In this document: positions 8,989 to 18,700 of the stretch, one piece after another
How the letters are laid out: each line of letters opens with the position of its first letter
How positions within the stretch are numbered: position 1 is the stretch's first letter
Source of the DNA: Chitinophagaceae bacterium
Lineage (GTDB): Bacteria > Bacteroidota > Bacteroidia > Chitinophagales > Chitinophagaceae
Direction: 5' to 3'
Assembly (NCBI GenBank): GCA_025934485.1
Contig: JAICXX010000049.1
Location: forward strand, 1-33,654
DNA: 33,654 nucleotides
Translations under genes and position numbers: made by a program
Notes under the pieces: generated by a model
What the model saw: only the letters and a program-made list of their open reading frames with translations
The model's database searches: none
Told to the model about the DNA's origin: nothing

Positions 8989-9386
8989 TCGGCACCATGC
9001 GTCCGCGCGGCAAAAGAGAAGACCTCCCGGAGAATTTCGGCAGGAAGCGCGCCGGGGACGACGTTGATCCGTGTCGCGTCGGGGACCCACCGGTGCAGGT
9101 CATCGGGATGCGCCCTCAGCTGCTGCAAGCAGCGGTTGCGGGCGGCGAGATACAAAAAGGCCTTGATCTTTTTCTCATTGCGAAAATCGGCGCGCCGGTT
9201 CCACAACAGAAAAAAGATCTCCATCGTCACCTTCTGCGCCACACCCCGGTGCTGCACCAGCATGGATGAAAAAGAAAAGAACTCGGGATAGTACTCGAAA
9301 AAGAGCATCTTGAAGGCTTCGGGGATCCCCTGCCGAAAATGATCGAGGGTAAGATCCCTCCCGGCGGTTGCTGGCTGACTGATCAT
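8967..9386 (-). CDS. Sigma-70 (ECF) region-2-only protein, lacks region 4
   Basis: Protein of 139 residues. Residues about 12-90 align well in pattern with region 2 of ECF sigma factors: an FRQGIPEAFKMLFFEYYPEFF opening helix, then VTMEIFFLLWNRR (region 2.2-like) and IKAFLYLAARNRCLQQLR (region 2.3/2.4-like). A full Bacteroidota ECF factor is about 170-200 residues and carries a region 4 helix-turn-helix that reads the -35 element; here the protein stops about 25 residues after ILREVF, where region 4 would begin. It may be a decayed sigma gene or a small core-RNA-polymerase-binding protein. The gene ends in a run of eight A (coding strand) inside a 9-bp inverted repeat. It lies 12 bases downstream of the unknown gene at 9399-9776, presumably in one operon. 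Confidence 0.7.
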   Translation of the reverse strand: MISQPATAGRDLTLDHFRQGIPEAFKMLFFEYYPEFFSFSSMLVQHRGVAQKVTMEIFFLLWNRRADFRNEKKIKAFLYLAARNRCLQQLRAHPDDLHRWVPDATRINVVPGALPAEILREVFSFAARTHGAENALQKK

Positions 9387-9398
9387 ATCCTATGACCG

Positions 9399-9776
9399 TT
9401 AATTTAAGAGATGGTTGTCCCGGAATGTATTGTAACTCCCGTCGCCATGACCAGGCCAGGGCAGATAGCAATCGGAGTAATGTTCCTCGATGGCCTCGCC
9501 GACGGCTTCGGTGAGGCCCGTGGATTCTTTTTCGATATCCGACCACGTGTCTTTTTTATTATAGACGAGCGCCATAGGCTCTGCCTCCCCGCCTGGAAAA
9601 TGGACCAGAAAGATCACGACATTACTGATCAATATGGGCTTCACGATAACCGTGTTCTGTAACCCGTCAAAAAAATACTCCAGCTCGAACGATTTTTCGA
9701 AGGGCAGATGCGCCTGGATCGAAGACGCATAGGGAATATTTTTTAACCTGTTGAGTCTTAAGCGAAAGCCTGACAT
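9399..9776 (-). CDS. Hypothetical protein, upstream partner of the sigma-like gene
   Basis: Protein of 125 residues that I do not recognise. It has no signal peptide and no clear membrane helix; residues 45-62 (IVKPILISNVVIFLVHF) are hydrophobic but read as buried beta-strands rather than a helix. The C-terminal half is acidic (ESTGLTEAVGEAIEEHYSDCYLPWPGHGDG). ATG at 9776 is the only plausible start. The gene is 12 bases from the region-2-only sigma-like gene, so the two are probably co-expressed; a functional link is only inferred from this arrangement. Confidence 0.6.
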   Translation of the reverse strand: MSGFRLRLNRLKNIPYASSIQAHLPFEKSFELEYFFDGLQNTVIVKPILISNVVIFLVHFPGGEAEPMALVYNKKDTWSDIEKESTGLTEAVGEAIEEHYSDCYLPWPGHGDGSYNTFRDNHLLN

Positions 9777-9867
9777 TGGTAAAAGTTGATGAATAATAAC
9801 GATACTTAGTTGATCTCGGAACAGGGACTTCAGGTCTGAGTGAGGGTCTGTGCTTTGAATAGGCGCG

Positions 9868-9926
9868 TTCGGTTATCCCGGGCAAATTAATAGGTTTATC
9901 AAAAGGTAAAGTAGAATTAATTCTAC
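9868..9926 (+). promoter_or_regulatory. Upstream region of response regulator: weak -7 box and perfect 16-bp palindrome
   Basis: TAGGTTTA (9891-9898) matches TAnnTTTG except the last base, with a poor TTC in the -33 position (9868-9870). Just downstream is a perfect 16-bp palindrome, GTAGAATTAATTCTAC (9911-9926), 34 bases before the ATG at 9960. Its symmetry suggests a site for a dimeric regulator; which protein binds is unknown. Confidence 0.35.
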
Positions 9927-9959
9927 AGGCCATTGTTTTTTATTGATGAATTTAGCTGG

Positions 9960-10571
9960 ATGCAACCACAGATATTACTCGCAGATGACCACAGTATGAT
10001 CCGAAAAGGACTAAAGCTGTTGTTACAGCTGCATCTGGGTTTCACGCAGGTATCCGAAGTCGTCAGTTGCAACGAGCTGATGAAAGAGCTGGGCAAAAAG
10101 AAATACTCCCACCTGGTACTCGACATTATCTTGTCCGATGGGAGCACACTCGAGATCCTGCCCAACATTCAGAAGTTGTATCCCGATCTGAAGATCATGG
10201 TCTTTTCGATGCAACCCGCCGAGGTCTATGGCAAGGCGCTGCGCCAATACGGCATCGACCATTATCTGCCCAAGACCACACCGGAAGAAGAAACGATCCT
10301 GCTGCTGCGTCGCTTTCTGTTGAATGAACATCCCGGCCGCGATGCCGCAGGTGTGCGTTATCCCAATAACCCCTTCTCTGCACTCGCTCCGCGGGAGCTG
10401 GAGATCCTGCATTATGTGCTGAAGGGGTTCGGGACAAAAGAGATCGCCGAGACCCTCAATGTCAAGATGAACACGATTTCCACCGTCAAGAACCGCATCT
10501 TTGAAAAAACGCTGACCTCAAACCTCAAAGAATTGATAGAATTGGCTACCTTGTATAATGTCAATTATTAA
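9960..10571 (+). CDS. NarL/FixJ-family response regulator
   Basis: Protein of 203 residues from ATG 9960; an in-frame TTG at 9933 exists, but the ATG starts right at the receiver fold and is preferred. Receiver domain: acidic pair D9/D10, phospho-acceptor D55 (HLVLDIIL), S83 and K105 all present, so phosphorylation should be possible. Residues about 139-195 form the LuxR-type helix-turn-helix (LAPRELEILHYVLKGFGTKEIAETL, then NTISTVKNRI). It should bind DNA as a dimer after phosphorylation. Its last 14 bases overlap the start of the propeller kinase gene, so kinase and regulator are translationally coupled and almost certainly cognate partners. Confidence 0.92.
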   Translation: MQPQILLADDHSMIRKGLKLLLQLHLGFTQVSEVVSCNELMKELGKKKYSHLVLDIILSDGSTLEILPNIQKLYPDLKIMVFSMQPAEVYGKALRQYGIDHYLPKTTPEEETILLLRRFLLNEHPGRDAAGVRYPNNPFSALAPRELEILHYVLKGFGTKEIAETLNVKMNTISTVKNRIFEKTLTSNLKELIELATLYNVNY

Positions 10572-13500
10572 GATAACCGGTATAGCTGCCTGGTTGCTAG
10601 TTAGTTGCATTCCCCTTTCGGCTCAGTCCACCTATCATATCCAACGTTTCACCACCGACAACGGCCTCCCTTCCAACGGCATCAAAGGACTGCAATGGGA
10701 TGCCCAAACGGGTTTTCTCTGGATCGCCACCGAGGCCGGCATTGCCCGCTACAACGGCGCCGAATTCCTGCTTTTTAACCGCGCCAATACCCCCGAGCTC
10801 TTTTCGGAACGGATGCTCTTCCTGCTCAAGACCAGGGATGGCCGTATCTTCTCGTCGGATGAGACGGGCGATCTCTTCTTCGTAACGCGCAACAAGGTGG
10901 CTTTTATGGGGCACAGCAGGATCGATACCCGTCCGGCCTCTTTCCGGCTCACCGGTCTCGTCGCCTCGGGTCAGCTGTTCCGGCAAAGCTCGCAGCAGGC
11001 CCCGCCCGATTTCGGGTTCAACTGGTTCCGGGAACAACTGGTACCCCTATCCGAAAAGCGGCTCCTGCTTACGCATAACGATACCCTTTACGACTACCGG
11101 TTAGGATCGCCTGTCCCGGCTTTCGTGATGACGCTGCCGCCGGACGCGCGTATCGGCTATCTCGACACGACCCTTTTTTTGTTCGACCCGGGACATGGCT
11201 TTTTTCGGCTGGATATCGACGCCGGCAGGAAATATCCCGTGACAGTGCAGGGACTTGCCCCGGACAACGCCGCCAAACAGAAACGCTCGTTGTTCTGGGA
11301 CAACGGTATGCCCCAGCCGCTGTTGCTCGAGGGCCCCGACGTATGGGTCCTCCATAAGACCGCGGAACGGCTGGAAGCACAGCTGATCTGCACCGCATTG
11401 CCCACGGACGGGCGGATTTCCTTTCTCAAATATGATAGCAGCAGCGGGCTCCTGTTCGCCGGTACCCAATCAAAAGGGCTTATCGTGATCCGTAAGGACC
11501 TGGTAAAACCGGTTCGTGCGCCGGTACGATCGCCCGACCAGCAAACGGCCTATTATAGCCAGGTCGCCCTGCCGGGGGGTAAGATACTCACCAACGAAGG
11601 CCCGGTGCTCGATGGAAAAGGGAACGCCACCGTGTTCCCTGCCATCCATGTCCCTTTCAACAGTTACGTACTGCAGGACGCCGACAGCACGCTTTGGTAT
11701 AGTCTCGGGGATACGGTCTTTGCCTATTCCTTCCCGAAGGGTCGCACCACTACGCGCTTCGCGGGAGCGGGCTCCGTCGCCACCGGTTTTCTCCACACCG
11801 GCAGCGGGTTCTATATAGCCAACGCCATAGGTATCGGTGTCATCCATAACCAGCGCATCGATTATCAATATCGTTATCCCCAGGCGGATAGGAACAGCAA
11901 TATGCCTTTCGCCATGATAGAGATCAGCCCGGGGCATATCGGTGTCGCCACCTGCGAAGGCCTGCTCCGTTTTGACACCCGCGACCATCGGCTGGATACC
12001 CTGCTGCGTATCCCGGGTATCTGCGTCCGCGCGCTTTGGACCTACAACGGCTATCTTTTTATCGGCACCTATGGCCGCGGCATCTGGTTGTATAAGGATG
12101 GACAGCTCCGCCCCGTTCCGCCAGACAAAAGAGGATACCTGCAATACGCGCATTGTTTTATCCAGGACAGGCTGGGTTATTGCTGGATCAGCACGAATCG
12201 TGGTCTGTTCCGCACCCGTCCGCAGGAGCTCATAGACGCCTTCGAAGGCCGGACGACCGTCGTCGCGTATCACTATTACGGCCGCGAAGAGGGCATGGAT
12301 ATGACGGAGCTCAACGGCGGCTGCACGCCCTGCGCCCTGTCACTCAATGATACCGTCCTCTCCTTCCCTTCGATGGATGGCCTGGTCTGGGTGGACCCCA
12401 CCCGGCCGGTCCCCACCCTGCCCCGGGGTTCCGTGTATATCGACGGGTTCATCGCCGACAGCCAACAGATCGATCTGGGCGGCCTCGTAAAACCCACGCT
12501 GCCGGCGGGCACGCGCGACATCAGCTTCGACCTGGCATTCCCCGCCTGGCTAAGCAAGGAGAATCTTGATATTGAATACAAACTGGAGCCGTATAATCCG
12601 GTCTGGCAGACGGTAGACCCGGCACGAAGCCCCGAACTGCATTTCAGCAATCTGCCCTATGGCAGCTACCGGCTGCTGGTGCGCGGGACAGGCGTCGCCG
12701 GGCATCCCGAGGCCCCCCGGGTCATCACCAGCTTTTATATCCGGCCGCACTGGTACCAGCAACCGTGGAGCTGGTTGCTGGGGCTTTGTCTGCTTTGCGG
12801 TTTGATCATCCTCATCGTTCGCTGGCGGACCCGCTGGTTCGAGATCCGTCAGAACAACCTGGAAAAACAGATCGCCGAGAAAACCCGCCAGCTGCAGGGC
12901 AAGAACGAAGAGCTCGAAAGAACCGATCTCATCAAGACCCGGCTGATCTCGATCATCAGCCACGATCTCGTGACCCCGCTGCGATTTCTGCATCTGACGG
13001 GTAAGAATCTCATCGAAAAAAGACGTGAGCTGCCCGATGAGCTGCTGCAGGAAGCCATCGGCGAGATGGCCACGACCAGCAAGGAGCTGGAACTGCTGGG
13101 CACCAATATTCTCAATTGGATCAAATACCGCAACGAGGACCGCCGGCTGGCCAAAGAGACGTTCGACCTGCATGAACTGGTCACACAGGTCTTTGGCGTC
13201 CTCGGAGCGCTCGCGCGGCAAAAGGACATCCGGCTGGTCAATGGCGTACAGGAAAGTCTGGTGCTGTATCAATACATCGAACCGGTAAAGATCGTGCTGT
13301 ACAACCTGGTGCTCAATGGGATCAATTTCACCAGCAGCGGTCATATCCACGTCGGCTGCGAGTACACGCCGGGCGGCATCGCGCTGCAGATCCGGGACAC
13401 CGGCGTCGGCATGACCCCGGAACAGATCAACAACATCATGGCGGATCACTTCATCATCTCTTCCGCCAATGTCGATAACCGCAAGGGCAATGGACTGGGC

Positions 13501-13602
13501 TATCTCATCATCAAAGACCTGCTCAAGATCCTGCGTGGCCAGCTCTCGATCCGGAGCGAAAAAGAAAAAGGCACCTCCGTAACGGTATGGGTGCCTCTTT
13601 AG
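10558..13602 (+). CDS. Propeller-type sensor histidine kinase (Y_Y_Y ectodomain), paralogue 1
   Basis: Protein of 1014 residues: signal peptide about 1-22, two-component regulator propeller repeats about 28-630 (TDNGLPSNGIKGLQWDAQTG, then FLWIATEAGIARYNG), Y_Y_Y domain about 657-720, one membrane helix about 735-757, a coiled-coil linker, a HisKA-type dimerisation domain with phospho-acceptor H802 (ISHDLVTPLRFL), and a GHKL ATPase domain about 905-1014 with N916/N920, DTGVGM (D947) and NGLG (978-981). The N box is unusual: it reads NLVLNGINFT where NLLxNAxKFT is typical. Unlike many Bacteroidota relatives it has no fused receiver or AraC domain; the overlapping upstream gene supplies the regulator. 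It should sense a periplasmic ligand, often glycan-derived in this family, and phosphorylate that regulator. Confidence 0.9.
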   Translation: MSIIKITGIAAWLLVSCIPLSAQSTYHIQRFTTDNGLPSNGIKGLQWDAQTGFLWIATEAGIARYNGAEFLLFNRANTPELFSERMLFLLKTRDGRIFSSDETGDLFFVTRNKVAFMGHSRIDTRPASFRLTGLVASGQLFRQSSQQAPPDFGFNWFREQLVPLSEKRLLLTHNDTLYDYRLGSPVPAFVMTLPPDARIGYLDTTLFLFDPGHGFFRLDIDAGRKYPVTVQGLAPDNAAKQKRSLFWDNGMPQPLLLEGPDVWVLHKTAERLEAQLICTALPTDGRISFLKYDSSSGLLFAGTQSKGLIVIRKDLVKPVRAPVRSPDQQTAYYSQVALPGGKILTNEGPVLDGKGNATVFPAIHVPFNSYVLQDADSTLWYSLGDTVFAYSFPKGRTTTRFAGAGSVATGFLHTGSGFYIANAIGIGVIHNQRIDYQYRYPQADRNSNMPFAMIEISPGHIGVATCEGLLRFDTRDHRLDTLLRIPGICVRALWTYNGYLFIGTYGRGIWLYKDGQLRPVPPDKRGYLQYAHCFIQDRLGYCWISTNRGLFRTRPQELIDAFEGRTTVVAYHYYGREEGMDMTELNGGCTPCALSLNDTVLSFPSMDGLVWVDPTRPVPTLPRGSVYIDGFIADSQQIDLGGLVKPTLPAGTRDISFDLAFPAWLSKENLDIEYKLEPYNPVWQTVDPARSPELHFSNLPYGSYRLLVRGTGVAGHPEAPRVITSFYIRPHWYQQPWSWLLGLCLLCGLIILIVRWRTRWFEIRQNNLEKQIAEKTRQLQGKNEELERTDLIKTRLISIISHDLVTPLRFLHLTGKNLIEKRRELPDELLQEAIGEMATTSKELELLGTNILNWIKYRNEDRRLAKETFDLHELVTQVFGVLGALARQKDIRLVNGVQESLVLYQYIEPVKIVLYNLVLNGINFTSSGHIHVGCEYTPGGIALQIRDTGVGMTPEQINNIMADHFIISSANVDNRKGNGLGYLIIKDLLKILRGQLSIRSEKEKGTSVTVWVPL

Positions 13603-13619
13603 AAAACTATAAGCTAAGA

Positions 13620-13703
13620 GCGGACCACAGGTCCGCTGCCCGAAGGGCCATCATTAACCGTTTGGGCCGGCGACTATTTTCCCTGGTAGGAGGCCGGCCC
13701 AAA
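13620..13703. terminator. Hairpin cluster between convergent genes (probable bidirectional terminator)
   Basis: Three inverted repeats fill the 103-bp gap between converging stop codons: GCGGACC/GGTCCGC with an ACA loop (13620-13636), GCCC/GGGC with a GAA loop (13638-13648), and an 11-bp perfect pair, TTTGGGCCGGC and GCCGGCCCAAA (13661-13671 and 13693-13703, 21-base loop). None is followed by a long T run, so termination strength is uncertain. Confidence 0.5.
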
Positions 13704-13705
13704 GT

Positions 13706-14716
13706 CTAACTATTTATCACGCTTGAATTATCCAGATATTGCGGTGTAGGATGATAGATGAACAAACAGCTTCCCCCTTTCACCACATGGATGATTTCGC
13801 CGCTTACCGCGGAAGGAAGCGCCGGACATCCCAATGAAGTTCCCAGCTCACCATAATCCTTCATGTATTTGGCGCTTACATAGGACGAACCGTGCAACAC
13901 GATCTGCCGTTTCAGCGCCATATCGTTATAACCGGGATCGACGCCATTCAATTTCAGCGAAAGCCCATTGTGGCCCACATAGGTCCGCATCGTCACGTAA
14001 AAACCAAGGCTGCTTTTGTACGAATCGGGGTCGTTCGAGAAAGAAGTGGCATATTCATCCCCGCTGTTCTGCCCATGGGCCACATAGGTGCGATAAAGCA
14101 GCTTCCGGTGCAGCACATCGATCACATACATTCTTTTGGCGCGCGAGCTCTGGCTGAAATCGCAGATCGAAAGCACGGCACGTTTGTGAATCAGCCCTTT
14201 CTTTACCAGGTTGTGATAGCCGCGCCAGGCATATTCGAAGGCTTTGGGATCGAGCCCCTGTTCATTCAGATCCATGCTGGCATAGATGTAGGAGGCCTGG
14301 TTGATCACCATCCGCAGCTCGGCTGCCTTCGCCGATGTCCTTTCCAGTGTACGCGAAACAGGCATCGGTTCGGGTGCCCGCAAGGTGGCTGCGGCTACCG
14401 GCAGGGCCGCTGGAGTCTTGGCTACAGGCAGTGGCGCAGTTGCCGCGACAGGTGCAGCAACAGCCGCACCCGCTGGAGCCGCAGCAACCGCAGGAGCCAA
14501 AACAGAAGCCGGTGCGTTCATCGCCCTTACCTCGAGGACAGGATGATCGATATAATTCCGGATCACCGCAGCAGAATAAAAGGACGTAGCCGTCTCTTTC
14601 TTCATCAGCAGCTTGCCGTTGGGATAATCATTGTGACTAAGGGATGTCATGGCAGGAGCAGTCAGCACCATGGATGATAAGGTAACCTTAAACAAAAGGT
14701 TCGTGAATACACGCAT
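13706..14716 (-). CDS. Murein L,D-transpeptidase catalytic-domain protein (YkuD_2 type)
   Basis: Protein of 336 residues. The N-terminus is hydrophobic (about 7-24) and probably an export signal. Residues 66-121 form a low-complexity Ala/Pro-rich linker. The catalytic domain (about 128-326) has the hallmarks of this family: ICDFSQSS, YVAHGQNSG, SSLGFYVT, VLHGSSYVS with H275, and the nucleophile motif SLGCPALP with C297. Such enzymes use a cysteine to form or exchange 3-3 peptide cross-links or to link proteins to peptidoglycan in the periplasm. It is the last of three minus-strand genes (gaps of 6 and 40 bases), the other two being small envelope proteins. Confidence 0.88.
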   Translation of the reverse strand: MRVFTNLLFKVTLSSMVLTAPAMTSLSHNDYPNGKLLMKKETATSFYSAAVIRNYIDHPVLEVRAMNAPASVLAPAVAAAPAGAAVAAPVAATAPLPVAKTPAALPVAAATLRAPEPMPVSRTLERTSAKAAELRMVINQASYIYASMDLNEQGLDPKAFEYAWRGYHNLVKKGLIHKRAVLSICDFSQSSRAKRMYVIDVLHRKLLYRTYVAHGQNSGDEYATSFSNDPDSYKSSLGFYVTMRTYVGHNGLSLKLNGVDPGYNDMALKRQIVLHGSSYVSAKYMKDYGELGTSLGCPALPSAVSGEIIHVVKGGSCLFIYHPTPQYLDNSSVINS

Positions 14717-14756
14717 AAGATTTGGATTTGATAATTGATACGGTTTAGGGCCATAG

Positions 14757-15182
14757 TTACGGATTTATGCGAAAACGCCGTCGCTCGATCAGCCTGTTGT
14801 CCCGATACAGTTCGTACTGGAATACGCCTGCATGGACAAAATTGTACTTCTCGACGATCAGCGGAGAATCCCCGATCTCCCGGATCTCGAACAGAAAGGC
14901 ATTCGTTCCATCAAAGAAGCGGACTTTGTAATGTCCTGCGGAACCCGAGGGCACCACAATGACGACATTTCCGTTCCGCTGATGCCGCACAATACCTGAC
15001 TGCCGTTGTTCCAGGGACGTATCCCCTTTGTATAACGCAAAATTGGAGAAAATATGAGGGGCAAAGCGAGCGCAATCCCCAAAATTTTCAGCTGGGATGG
15101 CGCCTTTCACGCCGGTCGCGGGAAGGGCAAGGACGATCCAGGAAAACAGGAATTTTCCCAGTGTGGGAATAAGATACGGCAT
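14757..15182 (-). CDS. Small secreted hypothetical protein
   Basis: Protein of 141 residues with a signal peptide (about 1-27, hydrophobic core FLFSWIVLALPATG). The mature part is predicted beta-rich (NVVIVVPSGSAGHYKVRFFDG, then FLFEIREIGDSPLIVEKYNF) and ends in FQYELYRDNRLIERRRFRINP, which resembles the closing strands of a small Ig-like or sorting-type fold. I do not recognise a family. It sits between a coiled-coil membrane protein (6-base gap) and the L,D-transpeptidase (40-base gap), suggesting an envelope-related role. Confidence 0.7.
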   Translation of the reverse strand: MPYLIPTLGKFLFSWIVLALPATGVKGAIPAENFGDCARFAPHIFSNFALYKGDTSLEQRQSGIVRHQRNGNVVIVVPSGSAGHYKVRFFDGTNAFLFEIREIGDSPLIVEKYNFVHAGVFQYELYRDNRLIERRRFRINP

Positions 15183-15188
15183 AGCTCG

Positions 15189-15458
15189 TTAATCGGTGCC
15201 CGTAGCCCGGTTCTTCTCTTTCATGCTGATCACCGGATTGGGATTGGCAACGTCTTTGAACCGCGACTCGAGCTCGCAATATTCACGCTGATTTTCCAGT
15301 ACTTCGGCATGGGCATCGACAATTTCCTGCTCTAGTTGCATGATCTTACGCTGTTTCTTAGCAAGCTGACGGCTCCGGGGCAAATACCCCAGCATCACCG
15401 CCAAACCGATGATCAACAGGAAGATGTAAACATTCAAGGTGATATCGAAGTTGGGCAT
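15189..15458 (-). CDS. Small single-pass membrane protein with coiled coil
   Basis: Protein of 89 residues. One membrane helix (about 9-26, VYIFLLIIGLAVMLGYLP) is followed by a basic patch (RSRQLAKKQRK) and an alpha-helical coiled-coil stretch (about 38-68, MQLEQEIVDAHAEVLENQREYCELESRF). The positive-inside rule places the coiled coil in the cytoplasm. Function unknown; first gene of the three-gene envelope unit. Its start, ATG 15458, has no strong Shine-Dalgarno site. Confidence 0.7.
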   Translation of the reverse strand: MPNFDITLNVYIFLLIIGLAVMLGYLPRSRQLAKKQRKIMQLEQEIVDAHAEVLENQREYCELESRFKDVANPNPVISMKEKNRATGTD

Positions 15459-15737
15459 AATTGGTTAATTGATGATGATAGAATAGCATCACTGGAGGCA
15501 TTACGCTCAACATCGGTACAGCCGGGTAATGGGAAGATAATGGCGATTCCCGCCGGGATGGTAGAATTTGTTCATAGAATACTGATTTTGCTGGGATAAA
15601 GGTATTGGTCAAGGGTAGGGGCATTTACTCATTCCCTGAAAAAGGATAACGCATGCAGACAATACATGAGAAAAAAAACTCCTAGGCGGCTGCTCAATCG
15701 TTTTATTTCTGCTAATTTTAACGTTCAAGGTTAAGGC
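15459..15737. other. Divergent intergenic region
   Basis: 279 bases between a minus-strand operon and the second propeller kinase. I see no credible gene. For the kinase, TAATTTTA (15713-15720) matches TAnnTTTG at seven of eight positions but lacks a -33 TTG. For the minus strand, TACCTTTA (15597-15604 complement) is a similar seven-of-eight match. Both are weak promoter candidates. Confidence 0.3.
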
Positions 15738-18700
15738 ATGATAAACAAGTTTATCTGGTTTTTGATTGTTATTATCCTTTTATTGTCTGTAAGACCTGCC
15801 CTGACTCAGCCTGTCCCCGTCAACGGCTATGTGGTCCAGCATTTTACCGACGACAATGGGCTACCCCAGAATAGTATCAATGACCTGCTTTTTGACGGGA
15901 ACGGCTTTCTCTGGCTGGCTTCCCAGGTGGGTTTGGTCCGCTATGACGGCAGCTCCTTCCAGCTCTATTATCCCGGCGACAAACCAGCCATGGAATCCAA
16001 CATCCTCTGGCTTGGGAAGGACAACAAGGGTTCCGTGTATTTTCAGACGATCGATCACCGGCTGTATGACGCCCTGGGTAACAATATCCAGCGCCTGTCG
16101 CCGCCGAACACCCCATCGGCCCGGTCGTCGCTGCTCCTCAATACCCAAAAACGGCTATTCGATTTCTCCACGTTCCTGACCAGGGCACCCTCCCCGGCCG
16201 AAACACGGCAACGACAGGCCATCTTCGGGGACCTCGCCGCCCACAACGAGAATTTTTTTGTCACGGACGCCGGGGGCGTCTACCTGCACTATCAGGATAG
16301 CCTTTACTACTATGACGGCAGTGAGTTATTCCCGCTATCCCGGGTCGTTATGCCCGACTGCAGGTTCCTGACCACCGGCAACCGTCTCTTTGTGCTGAAC
16401 CGGGGGAAGATACTTAACGTATACGAAGGTCAACGGAGCATCGTGGAGGGGCTGCCCATCGACGGCGATCCGCGTCAGGCATTTCCCGCGGGAATCCCCG
16501 CGAACCAGTATCAGATCTTTTCCTGCGGCCGCGCCAATCATCTCCTGGCCGGTAATCTCCTCTACCGGCTGTTTCCGGAGCCCAATGGTCATCTGCGCGC
16601 CGTCTTCCTGCTGGATCTGAGCTTCATCCCGAATATCTCCGCGGTGGAATACAATGCGGGTTTGGATCTGCTGCTGGTGGCTACGAACACGGAGGGCTTT
16701 TATATCCTTCGGCGAAACCGCTTTGGCGTCAGTCGTTGGCCGGCGGACCTCAAAGCGAAGATGGCGAATCATCTTTTCGGGCCGATGGCCTTGCTGCACG
16801 ATTCTGCCATCCTTACGGACAAGTTCGGCTTTACCCCCGCGGGCGGGTTTTCCTGGGTCAAAGACCATGGGCCGATATGGCAACGTTGTCTGTACATCGA
16901 CCCAAAAGACCAGATCTGGGCGGCACGCGATAGCCTTCCTATGCGTCGAACGGGAACGACCGTTTCGCCGCTTGTGATCGGTCGCCCGCTGGACGGAAAT
17001 ATCGCGGATTACACCGAGGATTCCGCAGGTCATCTTTATTGTCTCACAGAAAAGTCGCTGTACCGGTTCGAAGAGGGTTCCTTTCACCGGCTGGATGCGG
17101 CAATTCCTTCTTCCACCGGCGCACATCTCAACGAAGTCGTCCGTTATGTAGGGCCGCACCGGCTCTGGATCGGCCATACTAATGGGCTCATCGAATATGA
17201 TCCGGATAAAAACGTAGCGCACAGCATCCCCGCGCTTGCCGGCTCCCATGTCCGCGCCATTCATTGCTGCGCGGACGGATCGATCCTTATTGGAACGTAC
17301 GGCCAGGGGTATTTTTATTATGTCAGGGGGCAATTCCACCGCATGCCGCTCGATAAGAACGGCTTCCTGATAACGGCGCATTGTTTTCTGGAAGATAAGA
17401 AAGGAAATGTCTGGATCCCCTGTAACAAGGGACTGTTCAAGACCCCCAAGGCGGACATGGATGCCTGGGTCCGCGGAGAAAGCAACCAGCTGTACTATTA
17501 TTATTACGGCCGCCGGGATGGGCTCCTGACCAATGAGTTCAACGGCGGGTTCAATGCCTGCGGTGTCATCACCCCACAGGGATTCATTGCGCTGCTTTCC
17601 ATGAAAGGCATGGTGTGCTTCTATGCCGATTCACTACAAACCGATTTTCCAAACGGCGCCATCGACATCACGGACCTGGATATCGACGGCCGATCCGTGC
17701 GGCCCACGGATACGATCTCGCTTTCGGCAGGCTACAATAGTCTCATCGCAAAGATCGCCTCGCCCTACCTGGGTGACCGCAGCAATCTGTATCTGCAATA
17801 CCGGCTGGCGGGCTTCAATGACGGCTGGACGGAATTACCGGAGGACGGCGAGCTGGACCTCAGCCGGCTCGCACCCGGCAACTATACCTTGCAGGTCCGG
17901 AAGACGGGTGGGTTTGGCCGAAATAATTATGAATACCGCCGGTGGAGCATCATCGTGCCGCCGGTGTTCTACCGCACCACGGGGTTCCTCATCGCAGTAG
18001 GCATGCTCGTGCTGGTGCTCGTGGGCCTGCTGATCCAGCTGCGGCTAAAGCTGGTGGAAAAGAAAAAGGAGATGAAAGCTACCGTCGTGCGGCTGGAGGA
18101 GACCGTTAGCAAGCTCCAGCATTCCGAACAGGCGCTGCTCAGGACAAGCAAGCAACGCGAAAAGCTGATCTCGCTCGTGATCCACGATCTGCGATCACCC
18201 CTGCGTTTCCTGACCATGCTCGCCGGCGACCTGCACGATAACCAGGATGGGTTTACGCCGTCGGAACTCAAGGACCGCGCGTTCTGGGTAAAGAAGGGGG
18301 CACAGGACATCTACAATTTCTCGGAGGATTTCCTGCTTTGGGTCACCAGCCAGAAAGACAATTTCAGGATCAGCAAAAAGCCGTTCTATGTCCTGCCCCT
18401 GCTGCAGGAGATCCACGATTTTTACCTCGAACAGGCGCTTCAGAAAGGCAATACGCTCAGCTATGAAGCGGAGGACGACCTTAAAGTCTGGTCCGACCCG
18501 CACCTCCTGATCACCATTATCCGCAATCTCACCGATAACGCGAATAAATATACCGAACAAGGCGCCATCCGTATCTCGGCGCACCACGACGGTAACGAAC
18601 TATGGATCATCGTAGCCGATACCGGCAAAGGCATGAGCCCGCAACAGGTTTCGGCGTTCTTAGGTGACGAGAATCTCGATAATGTAAAAAGCGGGAGTCA

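Noticed and set aside
9933..9959. TTG start adding nine residues to the first response regulator
   Set aside because: The extension is not part of the receiver fold and ATG 9960 begins exactly where the family does.
16335..17381. 348-codon minus-strand frame inside kinase 2 (and similar long antisense frames at 3011-3652, 12550-13449 and 29432-30187)
   Set aside because: They are antisense to clear genes, with Arg/Gly-rich composition typical of high-GC shadows and no domain signature.
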